Shown here one piece after another: positions 42,487 to 55,592 of a DNA stretch of 64,000 bases (its first letter is position 1; each line of letters begins with the position of its first letter). Both the position numbers and the translations under genes were made by a program. Source of the DNA: Megachile rotundata (lineage: Eukaryota > Arthropoda > Insecta > Hymenoptera > Megachilidae). The stretch covers positions 124,001 through 188,000 of the forward strand of contig NW_027473598.1 of assembly GCF_050947335.1 (NCBI RefSeq). Reading direction: 5' to 3'. The notes beneath the pieces were generated by a model that saw nothing but the letters and a program-made list of their open reading frames with translations, was not told the DNA's origin and did not search any database.

Positions 42487-43812
42487 GCCATATTATGCTT
42501 ATATTATCGAAGAACGACAGTTACTATACTTATTACTGTTATTATTATCAATCTAACTCATATTATTAGCCATATTATGCTTATATGATCGATAGAATGA
42601 GAATTACTATACTCACTACTCTCAGTATTATCACTCTAACTCATATTATTAGCCTTATTATGCTTATATGATCGATAGAACGACAATTACTGTAGTTATT
42701 ACTCTTATTATTATCAATCTAACTCATATTATTAGCCATATTATGCTTATATGATCGATAGAACGAGAATTACTATACTCACTACTCTTAGTATTATCAA
42801 TCTAACTCATATTACTAGCCATATTATGGTTATATTATCGATAGAACGACAATTACTATACTTATTACTGTTATTATTATCAATCTAACTCATATTATTA
42901 GCCATATTATGCTTAAATGATCGATAGATCTACAATTACTATACCCATTACTCTTATTATTATCAATCTAACTAATATTATTAGCCATATTATGCTTATA
43001 TGATCGATAGAACGAGAACTACTATACTCACTACTCTTAGTATTATCAATCTAACTCATATTATTAGCCATATTATGCTTATATGATCGATAGAACGACA
43101 ATTACTATACTCACTACTCTTAGTATTATCAATCTAACTCATATTATTAGCCATATTATGCTTATATTATCGAAGAACGACAGTTACTATACTTATTACT
43201 GTTATTATTATCAATCTAACTCATATTATTAGCCATATTATGCTTATATGATCGATAGAATGAGAATTACTATACTCACTACTCTCAGTATTATCACTCT
43301 AACTCATATTATTAGCCTTATTATGCTTATATGATCGATAGAACGACAATTACTGTAGTTATTACTCTTATTATTATCAATCTAACTCATATTATTAGCC
43401 ATATTATGCTTATATGATCGATAGAACGAGAATTACTATACTCACTACTCTTAGTATTATCAATCTAACTCATATTACTAGCCATATTATGGTTATATTA
43501 TCGATAGAACGACAATTACTATACTTATTACTGTTATTATTATCAATCTAACTCATATTATTAGCCATATTATGCTTAAATGAGCGATAGATCTACAATT
43601 ACTATACCCATTACTCTTATTATTATCAATCTAACTCATATTATTAGCCATATTATGCTTATATGATCGATAGAACGAGAACTACTATACTCACTACTCT
43701 TAGTATTATCAATCTAACTCATATTATTAGCCATATTATGCTTATATTATCGATAGAACGACAATTACTATACTTATTACTGTTATTATTATCAATCTGA
43801 CTCATATTATTA
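42487..43812 (+). repeat. Tandem pair of 663-bp octamer cassettes
   Basis: Type 10 monomers start at 42,487 and 43,150, with the CTAACTAAT tag at 42,969 and TGAGCG at 43,582, a 5,226-bp shift from the 37-kb pair. The unit before 42,487 is type 2 after an ATTACTATC type 8, whereas the 37-kb pair is preceded by the ACAAATAC unit, so the block was joined at the boundary of this type 10 monomer. Confidence 0.85.
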
Positions 43813-44310
43813 CCCATATTATGCTTAAATGATCGATAGAACGACAATTACTATACTTATTACTGTTATTATTATCAATCTAACTCATATTATTAGCCAT
43901 ATTATGCTTAAATGATCGATAGATCTACAATTACTATACTCATTACTCTTATTATTATCAATCTAACTCATATTATTAGCCATATTATGCTTAAATGATC
44001 GATAGATCTACAATTACTATACCCATTACTCTTATTATTATCAATCTAACTAATATTATTAGCCATATTATGCTTATATGATCGATAGAACGAGAACTAC
44101 TATACTCACTACTCTTAGTATTATCAATCTAACTCATATTATTAGCCATATTATGCTTATATTATCGATAGAACGACAATTACTATACTTATTACTGTTA
44201 TTATTATCAATCTGACTCATATTATTACCCATATTATGCTTAAATGATCGATAGAACGACAATTACTATACTTATTACTGTTATTATTATCAATCTAACT
44301 CATATTATTA

Positions 44311-44393
44311 GCCATATTATGCTTAAATGATCGATAGATCTACAATTACTATACTCATTACTCTTATTATTATCAATCTAACTAATATTATTA
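44311..44393 (+). repeat. Hybrid monomer: type 1t head, CTAACTAAT type 1c tail
   Basis: It has ATACTCATTAC (type 1t) but ends CTAACTAATATT, a tag otherwise found only on ATACCCATTAC (type 1c) units. The exchange point is thus confined to about 30 bp between the CTC/CCC site and the AAT site. It is one of four CTAACTAAT units within 2.4 kb. Confidence 0.85.
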
Positions 44394-44890
44394 GCCATAT
44401 TATGCTTATATGATCGATAGAACGAGAACTACTATACTCACTACTCTTAGTATTATCAATCTAACTCATATTATTAGCCATATTATGCTTATATGATCGA
44501 TAGAACGACAATTACTATACTCACTACTCTTAGTATTATCAATCTAACTCATATTATTAGCCATATTATGCTTATATTATCGAAGAACGACAGTTACTAT
44601 ACTTATTACTGTTATTATTATCAATCTAACTCATATTATTAGCCATATTATGCTTATATGATCGATAGAATGAGAATTACTATACTCACTACTCTCAGTA
44701 TTATCACTCTAACTCATATTATTAGCCTTATTATGCTTATATGATCGATAGAACGACAATTACTGTAGTTATTACTCTTATTACTATCAATCTAACTCAT
44801 ATTATTAGCCATATTATGCTTATATGATCGATAGAACGAGAATTACTATACTCACTACTCTTAGTATTATCAATCTAACTCATATTATTA

Positions 44891-46216
44891 GCCATATTAT
44901 GCTTATATTATCGAAGAACGACAGTTACTATACTTATTACTGTTATTATTATCAATCTAACTCATATTATTAGCCATATTATGCTTATATGATCGATAGA
45001 ATGAGAATTACTATACTCACTACTCTCAGTATTATCACTCTAACTCATATTATTAGCCTTATTATGCTTATATGATCGATAGAACGACAATTACTGTAGT
45101 TATTACTCTTATTATTATCAATCTAACTCATATTATTAGCCATATTATGCTTATATGATCGATAGAACGAGAATTACTATACTCACTACTCTTAGTATTA
45201 TCAATCTAACTCATATTACTAGCCATATTATGGTTATATTATCGATAGAACGACAATTACTATACTTATTACTGTTATTATTATCAATCTAACTCATATT
45301 ATTAGCCATATTATGCTTAAATGATCGATAGATCTACAATTACTATACCCATTACTCTTATTATTATCAATCTAACTAATATTATTAGCCATATTATGCT
45401 TATATGATCGATAGAACGAGAACTACTATACTCACTACTCTTAGTATTATCAATCTAACTCATATTATTAGCCATATTATGCTTATATGATCGATAGAAC
45501 GACAATTACTATACTCACTACTCTTAGTATTATCAATCTAACTCATATTATTAGCCATATTATGCTTATATTATCGAAGAACGACAGTTACTATACTTAT
45601 TACTGTTATTATTATCAATCTAACTCATATTATTAGCCATATTATGCTTATATGATCGATAGAATGAGAATTACTATACTCACTACTCTCAGTATTATCA
45701 CTCTAACTCATATTATTAGCCTTATTATGCTTATATGATCGATAGAACGACAATTACTGTAGTTATTACTCTTATTATTATCAATCTAACTCATATTATT
45801 AGCCATATTATGCTTATATGATCGATAGAACGAGAATTACTATACTCACTACTCTTAGTATTATCAATCTAACTCATATTACTAGCCATATTATGGTTAT
45901 ATTATCGATAGAACGACAATTACTATACTTATTACTGTTATTATTATCAATCTAACTCATATTATTAGCCATATTATGCTTAAATGAGCGATAGATCTAC
46001 AATTACTATACCCATTACTCTTATTATTATCAATCTAACTCATATTATTAGCCATATTATGCTTATATGATCGATAGAACGAGAACTACTATACTCACTA
46101 CTCTTAGTATTATCAATCTAACTCATATTATTAGCCATATTATGCTTATATTATCGATAGAACGACAATTACTATACTTATTACTGTTATTATTATCAAT
46201 TTGACTCATATTATTA
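44891..46216 (+). repeat. Tandem pair of 663-bp octamer cassettes
   Basis: Type 10 monomers start at 44,891 and 45,554, with tags at 45,373 (CTAACTAAT) and 45,986 (TGAGCG). An extra type 10 monomer at 44,560 lies only 331 bp upstream, which shows a four-monomer partial repeat at this border. This pair is copied at 53,769 and 54,432, offset 8,878. Confidence 0.85.
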
Positions 46217-49200
46217 CCCATATTATGCTTAAATGATCGATAGAACGACAATTACTATACTTATTACTGTTATTATTATCAATCTAACTCATATTATTAG
46301 CCATATTATGCTTAAATGATCGATAGATCTACAATTACTATACTCATTACTCTTATTATTATCAATCTAACTCATATTATTAGCCATATTATGCTTATAT
46401 GATCGATAGAACGAGAATTACTATACTCACTACTCTTAGTATTATCAATCTAACTCATATTATTAGCCATATTATGCTTATATGATCGATAGAACGACAA
46501 TTACTATACTTATTACTCTTATTATTATCAATCTAACTCATATTATTAGCCATATTATGCTTATATGATCGATAGAACGAGAACTACTATACTCCCTACT
46601 CTTAGTATTATCAATCTAACTCATATTATTAGCTATATTATGCTTATATTATCGATAGAACGACAATTACTATACTTATTACTGTTATTATTATCAATCT
46701 GACTCATATTATTACCCATATTATGCTTAAATGATCGATAGAACGACAATTACTATACATATTGCTGTTATTATTATCAATCTAACTCATATTATTAGCC
46801 ATATTATGCTTAAATGATCGATAGAATGAGAATTACTATACTCACTACTCTTAGTATTATCACTCTAACTCATATTATTAGCCTTATTATGCTTATATGA
46901 TCGATAGAACGACAATTACTATACTTATTACTCTTATTACTATCAATCTAACTCATATTATTAGCCATATTATGCTTATATGATCGATAGAACGAGAATT
47001 ACTATACTCACTACTCTTAGTATTATCAATCTAACTCATATTATTAGCCATATTATGGTTATATTATCGATAGAACGACAATTACTATACTTATTACTGT
47101 TATTATTATCAATCTAACTCATATTATTAGCCATATTATGCTTAAATGATCGATAGAATGAGAATTACTATACTCACTACTCTTAGTATTATCACTCTAA
47201 CTCATATTATTAGCCATATTATGCTTATATGATCGATAGAACGAGAATTACTATACTCACTACTCTTAGTATTATCAATCTAACTCATATTATTAGCCAT
47301 ATTATGGTTATATTATCGATAGAACGACAATTACTATACTTATTACTGTTATTATTATCAATCTAACTCATATTAATAGCCATATTATGCTTAAATGATC
47401 GATAGAACGACAATTACTATACTTATTACTCTTATTATTATCAATCTAACTCATATTATTAGCCTTATTATGCTTATATGATCGATAGAACGACAATTAC
47501 TGTAGTTATTACTCTTATTATTATCAATCTAACTCATATTATTAGCCATATTATGCTTATATGATCGATAGAACGAGAATTACTATACTCACTACTCTTA
47601 GTAGTATCAATCTAACTCATATTACTAGCCATATTATGGTTATATTATCGATAGAACGACAATTACTATACTTATTACTGTTATTATTATCAATCTAACT
47701 CATATTATGAGCCATATTATGCTTAAATGATCGATAGATCTACAATTACTATACCCATTACTCTTATTATTATCAATCTAACTCATATTATTAGCCATAT
47801 TATGCTTATATGATCGATAGAACGAGAACTACTATACTCACTACTCTTAGTATTATCAATCTAACTCATATTATTAGCCATATTATGCTTATATTATCGA
47901 TAGAACGACAATTACTATACTTATTACTGTTATTATTATCAATCTGACTCATATTATTACCCATATTATGCTTAAATGATCGATAGAACGACAATTACTA
48001 TACTTATTACTGATATTATTATCAATCTAACTCATATTATTAGCCATATTATGCTTAAATGATCGATAGATCTACAATTACTATACTCATTACTCTTATT
48101 ATTATCAATCTAACTCATATTATTAGCCACATTATGCTTATATGATCGATAGAACGAGAATTACTATACTCACTACTCTTAGTATTATCAATCTAACTCA
48201 TATTATTAGCCATATTATGCTTATATTATCGATAGAACGACAATTACTATACTTATTACTGTTATTATTATCAATCTGACTCATATTATTACCCATATTA
48301 TGCTTAAATGATCGATAGAACGACAATTACTATACTTATTACTGTTATAATTATCAATCTAACTCATATTATTAGCCATATTATGTTTAAATGATCGATA
48401 GATCTACAATTACTATACTCATTACTCTTATTAGTATCAATCTGACTCATATTATTAGCCATATTATGCTTATATGATCGATAGAACGAGAATTACTATA
48501 CTCACTACTCTTAGTATTATCAATCTAACTCATATTATTAGCCATATTATGCTTATATGTTCGATAGAACGACAATTACTATACTTATTACTCTTATTAT
48601 TATCAATCTAACTCATATTATTAGCCATATTATGCTTATATGATCGATAGAATGAGAATTACAATACTCACTACTCTCAGTATTATCACTCTAACTCATA
48701 TTATTAGCCTTATTATGCTTATATGATCGATAGAACGACAATTACTGTAGTTATTACTCTTATTATTATCAATCTAACTCATATTATTAGCCATATTTTG
48801 CTTACATGATCGATAGAACTACAATTACTATACCCATTACTCTTATTATTATCAATCTAACTCATATTATTAGCCATATTATGCTTATATGATCGATAGA
48901 ACGAGAACTACTATACTCACTACTCTTAGTATTATCAATCTAACTCATATTATTAGCCATATTATGCTTATATTATCGATAGAACGACAATTACTATACT
49001 TATTACTGTTATTATTATCAATCTGACTCATATTATTACCCATATTATGCTTAAATGATCGATAGAACGACAATTACTATACTTATTACTGATATTATTA
49101 TCAATCTAACTCATATTATTAGCCATATTATGCTTAAATGATCGATAGATCTACAATTACTATACTCATTACTATTATTATTATCAATCTAACTCATATT

Positions 49201-51693
49201 ATTAGCCACATTATGCTTATATGATCGATAGAACGAGAATTACTATACTCACTACTCTTAGTATTATCAATCTAACTCATATTATTAGCCATATTATGCT
49301 TATATTATCGATAGAACGACAATTACTATACTTATTACTGTTATTATTATCAATCTGACTCATATTATTACCCATATTATGCTTAAATGATCGATAGAAC
49401 GACAATTACTATACTTATTACTGTTATAATTATCAATCTAACTCATATTATTAGCCATATTATGCTTAAATGATCGATAGAACTACAATTACTATACTCA
49501 TTACTCTTATTATTATCAATCTAACTCATATTATTAGCCATATTATGCTTATATGATCGATAGAATGAGAATTACAATACTCACTACTCTTAGTATTATC
49601 ACTCTAACTCATATTATTAGCCATATTATGCTTATATGATCGATAGAACGACAATTACTATACTTATTACTCTTATTATTATGAATCTAACTCATATTAT
49701 TAACCATATTATGCCGATATGATCGATAGAACTACAATTACTATACTCATTACTCTTATTATTATCAATCTAACTCATATTATTAGCCATATTATGCTTA
49801 TATGATGGATAGAACGAGAATTACTATACTCACTACTCTTAGTATTATCAATCTAACTCATATTATTAGCCATATTATGCTTATATTATCGATAGAACGA
49901 CAATTACTATACTTATTACTGTTATTATTATCAATCTAACTCATATTATTAGCCATATTATGCTTAAATGATCGATAGAACGACAATTACTATACTTATT
50001 ACTCTTATTATTATCAATCTAACTCGTATTATTAGCCATATTATGCTTACATGATCGATAGAACGACAAATACTATACTTATTACTCTTATTATTATCAA
50101 TCTATATCATATTATTAGCCATATTATGCTTATATGATCGATATAACGACAATTACTATACTCACTACTCTTAGTATTATCAATCTAACTCATATTATTA
50201 GCCATATTATGCTTATATTATCGAAGAACGACAGTTACTATACTTATTACTGTTATTATTATCAATCTAACTCATATTATTAGCCATATTATGCTTATAT
50301 GATCGATAGAATGAGAATTACTATACTCACTACTCTCAGTATTATCACTCTAACTCATATTATTAGCCTTATTATGCTTATATGATCGATAGAACGACAA
50401 TTACTGTAGTTATTACTCTTATTATTATCAATCTAACTCATATTATTAGCCATATTATGCTTATATGATCGATAGAACGAGAATTACTATACGCACTACT
50501 CTTAGTATTATCAATCTAACTCATATTACTAGCCATATTATGGTTATATTATCGATAGAACGACAATTACTATACTTATTACTGTTATTTTTATCAATCT
50601 AACTCATATTATTAGCCATATTATGCTTAAATGATCGATAGATCTACAATTACTCTACCCATTACTCTTATTATTATCAATCTAACTCATATTATTAGCC
50701 ATATTATGCTTATATGATCGATAGAACGAGAACTACTATACTCACTACTCTTAGTATTATCAATCTAACTCATATTATTAGCCATATTATGCTTATATGA
50801 TCGATAGAACGAGAATTACTATACTCACTACTCTTAGTATTATCAATCTAATTCATATTATTAGCCATATTATGCTTATATGATCGATAGAAGGACAATT
50901 ACTATACTTATTACTCTTATTATTATCAATCTAACTCATATTATTAGCCATATTATGCTTATATGATCGATAGAACGAGAACTACTATACTCACTACTCT
51001 TAGTATTATCAATCTAACTCATATTATTAGCTATATTATGCTTATATTATCGATAGAACGACAATTACTAGACTTATTACTGTTATTATTATCAATCTGA
51101 CTCATATTATTACCCATATTATGCTTAAATGATCGATAGAACGACAATTACTATACTTATTACTGTTATTATTATCAATCTAACTCATATTATTAGCCAT
51201 ATTATGCTTAAATGATCGATAGAATGAGAATTACTATACTCACTACTCTTAGTATTATCACTGTAACTCATATTATTAGCCTTATTATGCTTATATGATC
51301 GATAGAACGACAATTACTATACTTATTACTCTTATTACTATCAATCTAACTCATCTTATTAGCCATATTATGCTTATATGATCGATAGAACGAGAATTAC
51401 TATACTCACTACTCTTAGTATTATCAATCTAACTCATATTATTAGCCATATTATGGTTATATTATCGATAGAACGACAATTACTATACTTATTACTGTTA
51501 TTATTATCAATCTAACTCATATTATTAGCCATATTATGCTTATATGATCGATAGAACGAGAATTACTATACTCACTACTCTTAGTATTATCAATCTAATT
51601 CATATTATTAGCCATATTATGCTTAAATGATCGATAGAATGAGAATTACAATACTCACTACTCTTAGTATTATCACTCTAACTCATATTATTA

Positions 51694-51776
51694 GCCATAT
51701 TATGCTTATATGATCGAGAGAACGACAATTACTATACTCATTACTCTTATTATTATCAATCTAACTCATATTATTA
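51694..51776 (+). repeat. Hybrid monomer: type 13 head, type 1 tail
   Basis: The head has GATCGAGAGAACGAC (type 13) and the middle has ATACTCATTACTC (type 1t) instead of ATACTTATTACTC. It is followed by types 2', 3, 4 and 1t, as a type 1 unit would be. An identical unit lies 8,878 bp downstream at 60,572-60,654, carried along by the block A duplication. Confidence 0.8.
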
Positions 51777-53021
51777 GCCATATTATGCTTATATGATCGA
51801 TAGAACGAGAACTACTATACTCACTACTCTTAGTATTATCAATCTAACTCATATTATTAGCCATATTATGCTTATATTATCGATAGAACGACAATTACTA
51901 TACTTATTACTGTTATTATTATCAATCTGACTCATATTATTACCCATATTATGCTTAAATGATCGATAGAACGACAATTACTATACTTATTACTGTTATT
52001 ATTATCAATCTAACTCATATTATTAGCCATATTATGCTTAAATGATCGATAGATCTACAATTACTATACTCATTACTCTTATTATTATCAATCTAACTCA
52101 TATTATTAGCCATATTATGCTTATATGATCGATAGAACGAGAATTACTATACTCACTACTCTTAGTATTATCAATCTAACTCATATTATTAGCCATATTA
52201 TGCTTATATGATCGATAGAACGACAATTACTATACTTATTACTCTTATTATTATCAATCTAACTCATATTATTAGCCATATTATGCTTATATGATCGATA
52301 GAACGAGAACTACTATACTCCCTACTCTTAGTATTATCAATCTAACTCATATTATTAGCTATATTATGCTTATATTATCGATAGAACGACAATTACTATA
52401 CTTATTACTGTTATTATTATCAATCTGACTCATATTATTACCCATATTATGCTTAAATGATCGATAGAACGACAATTACTATACATATTGCTGTTATTAT
52501 TATCAATCTAACTCATATTATTAGCCATATTATGCTTAAATGATCGATAGAATGAGAATTACTATACTCACTACTCTTAGTATTATCACTCTAACTCATA
52601 TTATTAGCCTTATTATGCTTATATGATCGATAGAACGACAATTACTATACTTATTACTCTTATTACTATCAATCTAACTCATATTATTAGCCATATTATG
52701 CTTATATGATCGATAGAACGAGAATTACTATACTCACTACTCTTAGTATTATCAATCTAACTCATATTATTAGCCATATTATGGTTATATTATCGATAGA
52801 ACGACAATTACTATACTTATTACTGTTATTATTATCAATCTAACTCATATTATTAGCCATATTATGCTTAAATGATCGATAGAATGAGAATTACTATACT
52901 CACTACTCTTAGTATTATCACTCTAACTCATATTATTAGCCATATTATGCTTATATGATCGATAGAACGAGAACTACTATACTCACTACTCTTAGTATTA
53001 TCAATCTAACTCATATTATTA

Positions 53022-53104
53022 GCCATATTATGCTTATATTATCGATAGAACGACAATTACTATACTTATTACTGTTATTATTATCAATCTAACTCATATT
53101 ATTA
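53022..53104 (+). repeat. Hybrid monomer at the junction between blocks A and A'
   Basis: It has TATTATCGATAG and CTGTT as in type 3 (G at 53,074), but CTAACTC and a following GCCTT unit (type 8), as after type 13. The exchange point therefore lies between 53,074 and 53,091. To its right the sequence follows the 41.8-42.4 kb order, including TATTATACTTATATT at 53,278 against 41,996. Confidence 0.82.
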
Positions 53105-53768
53105 GCCTTATTATGCTTATATGATCGATAGAACGACAATTACTGTAGTTATTACTCTTATTATTATCAATCTAACTCATATTATTAGCCATATTATGCT
53201 TATATGATCGATAGAACGAGAATTACTATACTCACTACTCTTAGTATTATCAATCTAACTCATATTATTAGCCATATTATACTTATATTATCGATAGAAC
53301 GACAATTACTATACTTATTACTGTTATTATTATCAATCTAACTCATATTATTAGCCATATTATGCTTAAATGATCGATAGAATGAGAATTACTATACTCA
53401 CTACTCTTAGTATTATCACTCTAACTCATATTATTAGCCATATTATGCTTAAATGATCGATAGAATGAGAATTACAATACTCACTACTCTTAGTATTATC
53501 ACTCTAACTCATATTATTAGCCATATTATGCTTATATGATCGAGAGAACGACAATTACTATACTTATTACTCTTATTATTATCAATCTAACTCATATTAT
53601 TAGCCTTATTATGCTTATATGATCGATAGAACGACAATTACTGTAGTTATTACTCTTATTACTATCAATCTAACTCATATTATTAGCCATATTATGCTTA
53701 TATGATCGATAGAACGAGAATTACTATACTCACTACTCTTAGTATTATCAATCTAACTCATATTATTA

Positions 53769-55094
53769 GCCATATTATGCTTATATTATCGAAGAACGAC
53801 AGTTACTATACTTATTACTGTTATTATTATCAATCTAACTCATATTATTAGCCATATTATGCTTATATGATCGATAGAATGAGAATTACTATACTCACTA
53901 CTCTCAGTATTATCACTCTAACTCATATTATTAGCCTTATTATGCTTATATGATCGATAGAACGACAATTACTGTAGTTATTACTCTTATTATTATCAAT
54001 CTAACTCATATTATTAGCCATATTATGCTTATATGATCGATAGAACGAGAATTACTATACTCACTACTCTTAGTATTATCAATCTAACTCATATTACTAG
54101 CCATATTATGGTTATATTATCGATAGAACGACAATTACTATACTTATTACTGTTATTATTATCAATCTAACTCATATTATTAGCCATATTATGCTTAAAT
54201 GATCGATAGATCTACAATTACTATACCCATTACTCTTATTATTATCAATCTAACTAATATTATTAGCCATATTATGCTTATATGATCGATAGAACGAGAA
54301 CTACTATACTCACTACTCTTAGTATTATCAATCTAACTCATATTATTAGCCATATTATGCTTATATGATCGATAGAACGACAATTACTATACTCACTACT
54401 CTTAGTATTATCAATCTAACTCATATTATTAGCCATATTATGCTTATATTATCGAAGAACGACAGTTACTATACTTATTACTGTTATTATTATCAATCTA
54501 ACTCATATTATTAGCCATATTATGCTTATATGATCGATAGAATGAGAATTACTATACTCACTACTCTCAGTATTATCACTCTAACTCATATTATTAGCCT
54601 TATTATGCTTATATGATCGATAGAACGACAATTACTGTAGTTATTACTCTTATTATTATCAATCTAACTCATATTATTAGCCATATTATGCTTATATGAT
54701 CGATAGAACGAGAATTACTATACTCACTACTCTTAGTATTATCAATCTAACTCATATTACTAGCCATATTATGGTTATATTATCGATAGAACGACAATTA
54801 CTATACTTATTACTGTTATTATTATCAATCTAACTCATATTATTAGCCATATTATGCTTAAATGAGCGATAGATCTACAATTACTATACCCATTACTCTT
54901 ATTATTATCAATCTAACTCATATTATTAGCCATATTATGCTTATATGATCGATAGAACGAGAACTACTATACTCACTACTCTTAGTATTATCAATCTAAC
55001 TCATATTATTAGCCATATTATGCTTATATTATCGATAGAACGACAATTACTATACTTATTACTGTTATTATTATCAATCTGACTCATATTATTA
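53769..55094 (+). repeat. Tandem pair of 663-bp octamer cassettes
   Basis: Type 10 monomers start at 53,769 and 54,432, with tags at 54,251 and 54,864. It is the 8,878-bp-shifted copy of the 44,891 pair and lies inside the long near-identical block that starts at 53,585. Confidence 0.85.
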
Positions 55095-55592
55095 CCCATA
55101 TTATGCTTAAATGATCGATAGAACGACAATTACTATACTTATTACTGTTATTATTATCAATCTAACTCATATTATTAGCCATATTATGCTTAAATGATCG
55201 ATAGATCTACAATTACTATACTCATTACTCTTATTATTATCAATCTAACTCATATTATTAGCCATATTATGCTTATATGATCGATAGAACGAGAATTACT
55301 ATACTCACTACTCTTAGTATTATCAATCTAACTCATATTATTAGCCATATTATGCTTATATGATCGATAGAACGACAATTACTATACTTATTACTCTTAT
55401 TATTATCAATCTAACTCATATTATTAGCCATATTATGCTTATATGATCGATAGAACGAGAACTACTATACTCCCTACTCTTAGTATTATCAATCTAACTC
55501 ATATTATTAGCTATATTATGCTTATATTATCGATAGAACGACAATTACTATACTTATTACTGTTATTATTATCAATCTGACTCATATTATTA

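Larger units (their letters stand above)
39085..46714 (+). repeat. Long higher-order unit L4 (92 monomers, 7,630 bp)
   Basis: Markers are at 39,128 and 46,758. The length is 92 x 83 - 6, equal to its six type 10 monomers. The extra length comes from repeated rounds of octamer-containing copies between 42.4 and 46 kb (CTAACTAAT tags at 42,969, 44,047, 44,379 and 45,373). ATTATGAGCC has its G at 40,079. Hybrid monomers mark the joins at 40,413 and 44,311. Confidence 0.85.
44707..52973 (+). repeat. 8.27-kb block A, near-identical to block A'
   Basis: Every rare tag in this block reappears exactly 8,878 bp downstream: CTAACTAAT, TGAGCG, CATATTG, ATTAATAGCC, ATTATGAGCC, GTTTAAATG, ATATTTTGC, GCCGAT, GATATAACG, ATTACTCTACCC, GAAGGAC, ACTAGAC and CTCATCTTATT. 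The left limit is base 44,706 (C against A) and the right limit base 52,974 (C against T). Inside, I noticed one difference, T at 46,201 (CAATTTGACTC) against C at 55,079. I compared line by line at the tags, not every base. Confidence 0.85.
46715..55592 (+). repeat. Long higher-order unit L5 (107 monomers, 8,878 bp)
   Basis: Markers are at 46,758 and 55,636, with an additional internal marker at 52,484 that is 5,726 bp after the first. The length is 107 x 83 - 3, matching type 10 monomers at 50,201, 53,769 and 54,432. The 8,878-bp spacing is also the offset between the two longest matching blocks in the window. Within it lie ATTATGAGCC (47,709), GTTTAAATG (48,385) and GCCGATATG (49,713). Confidence 0.85.
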
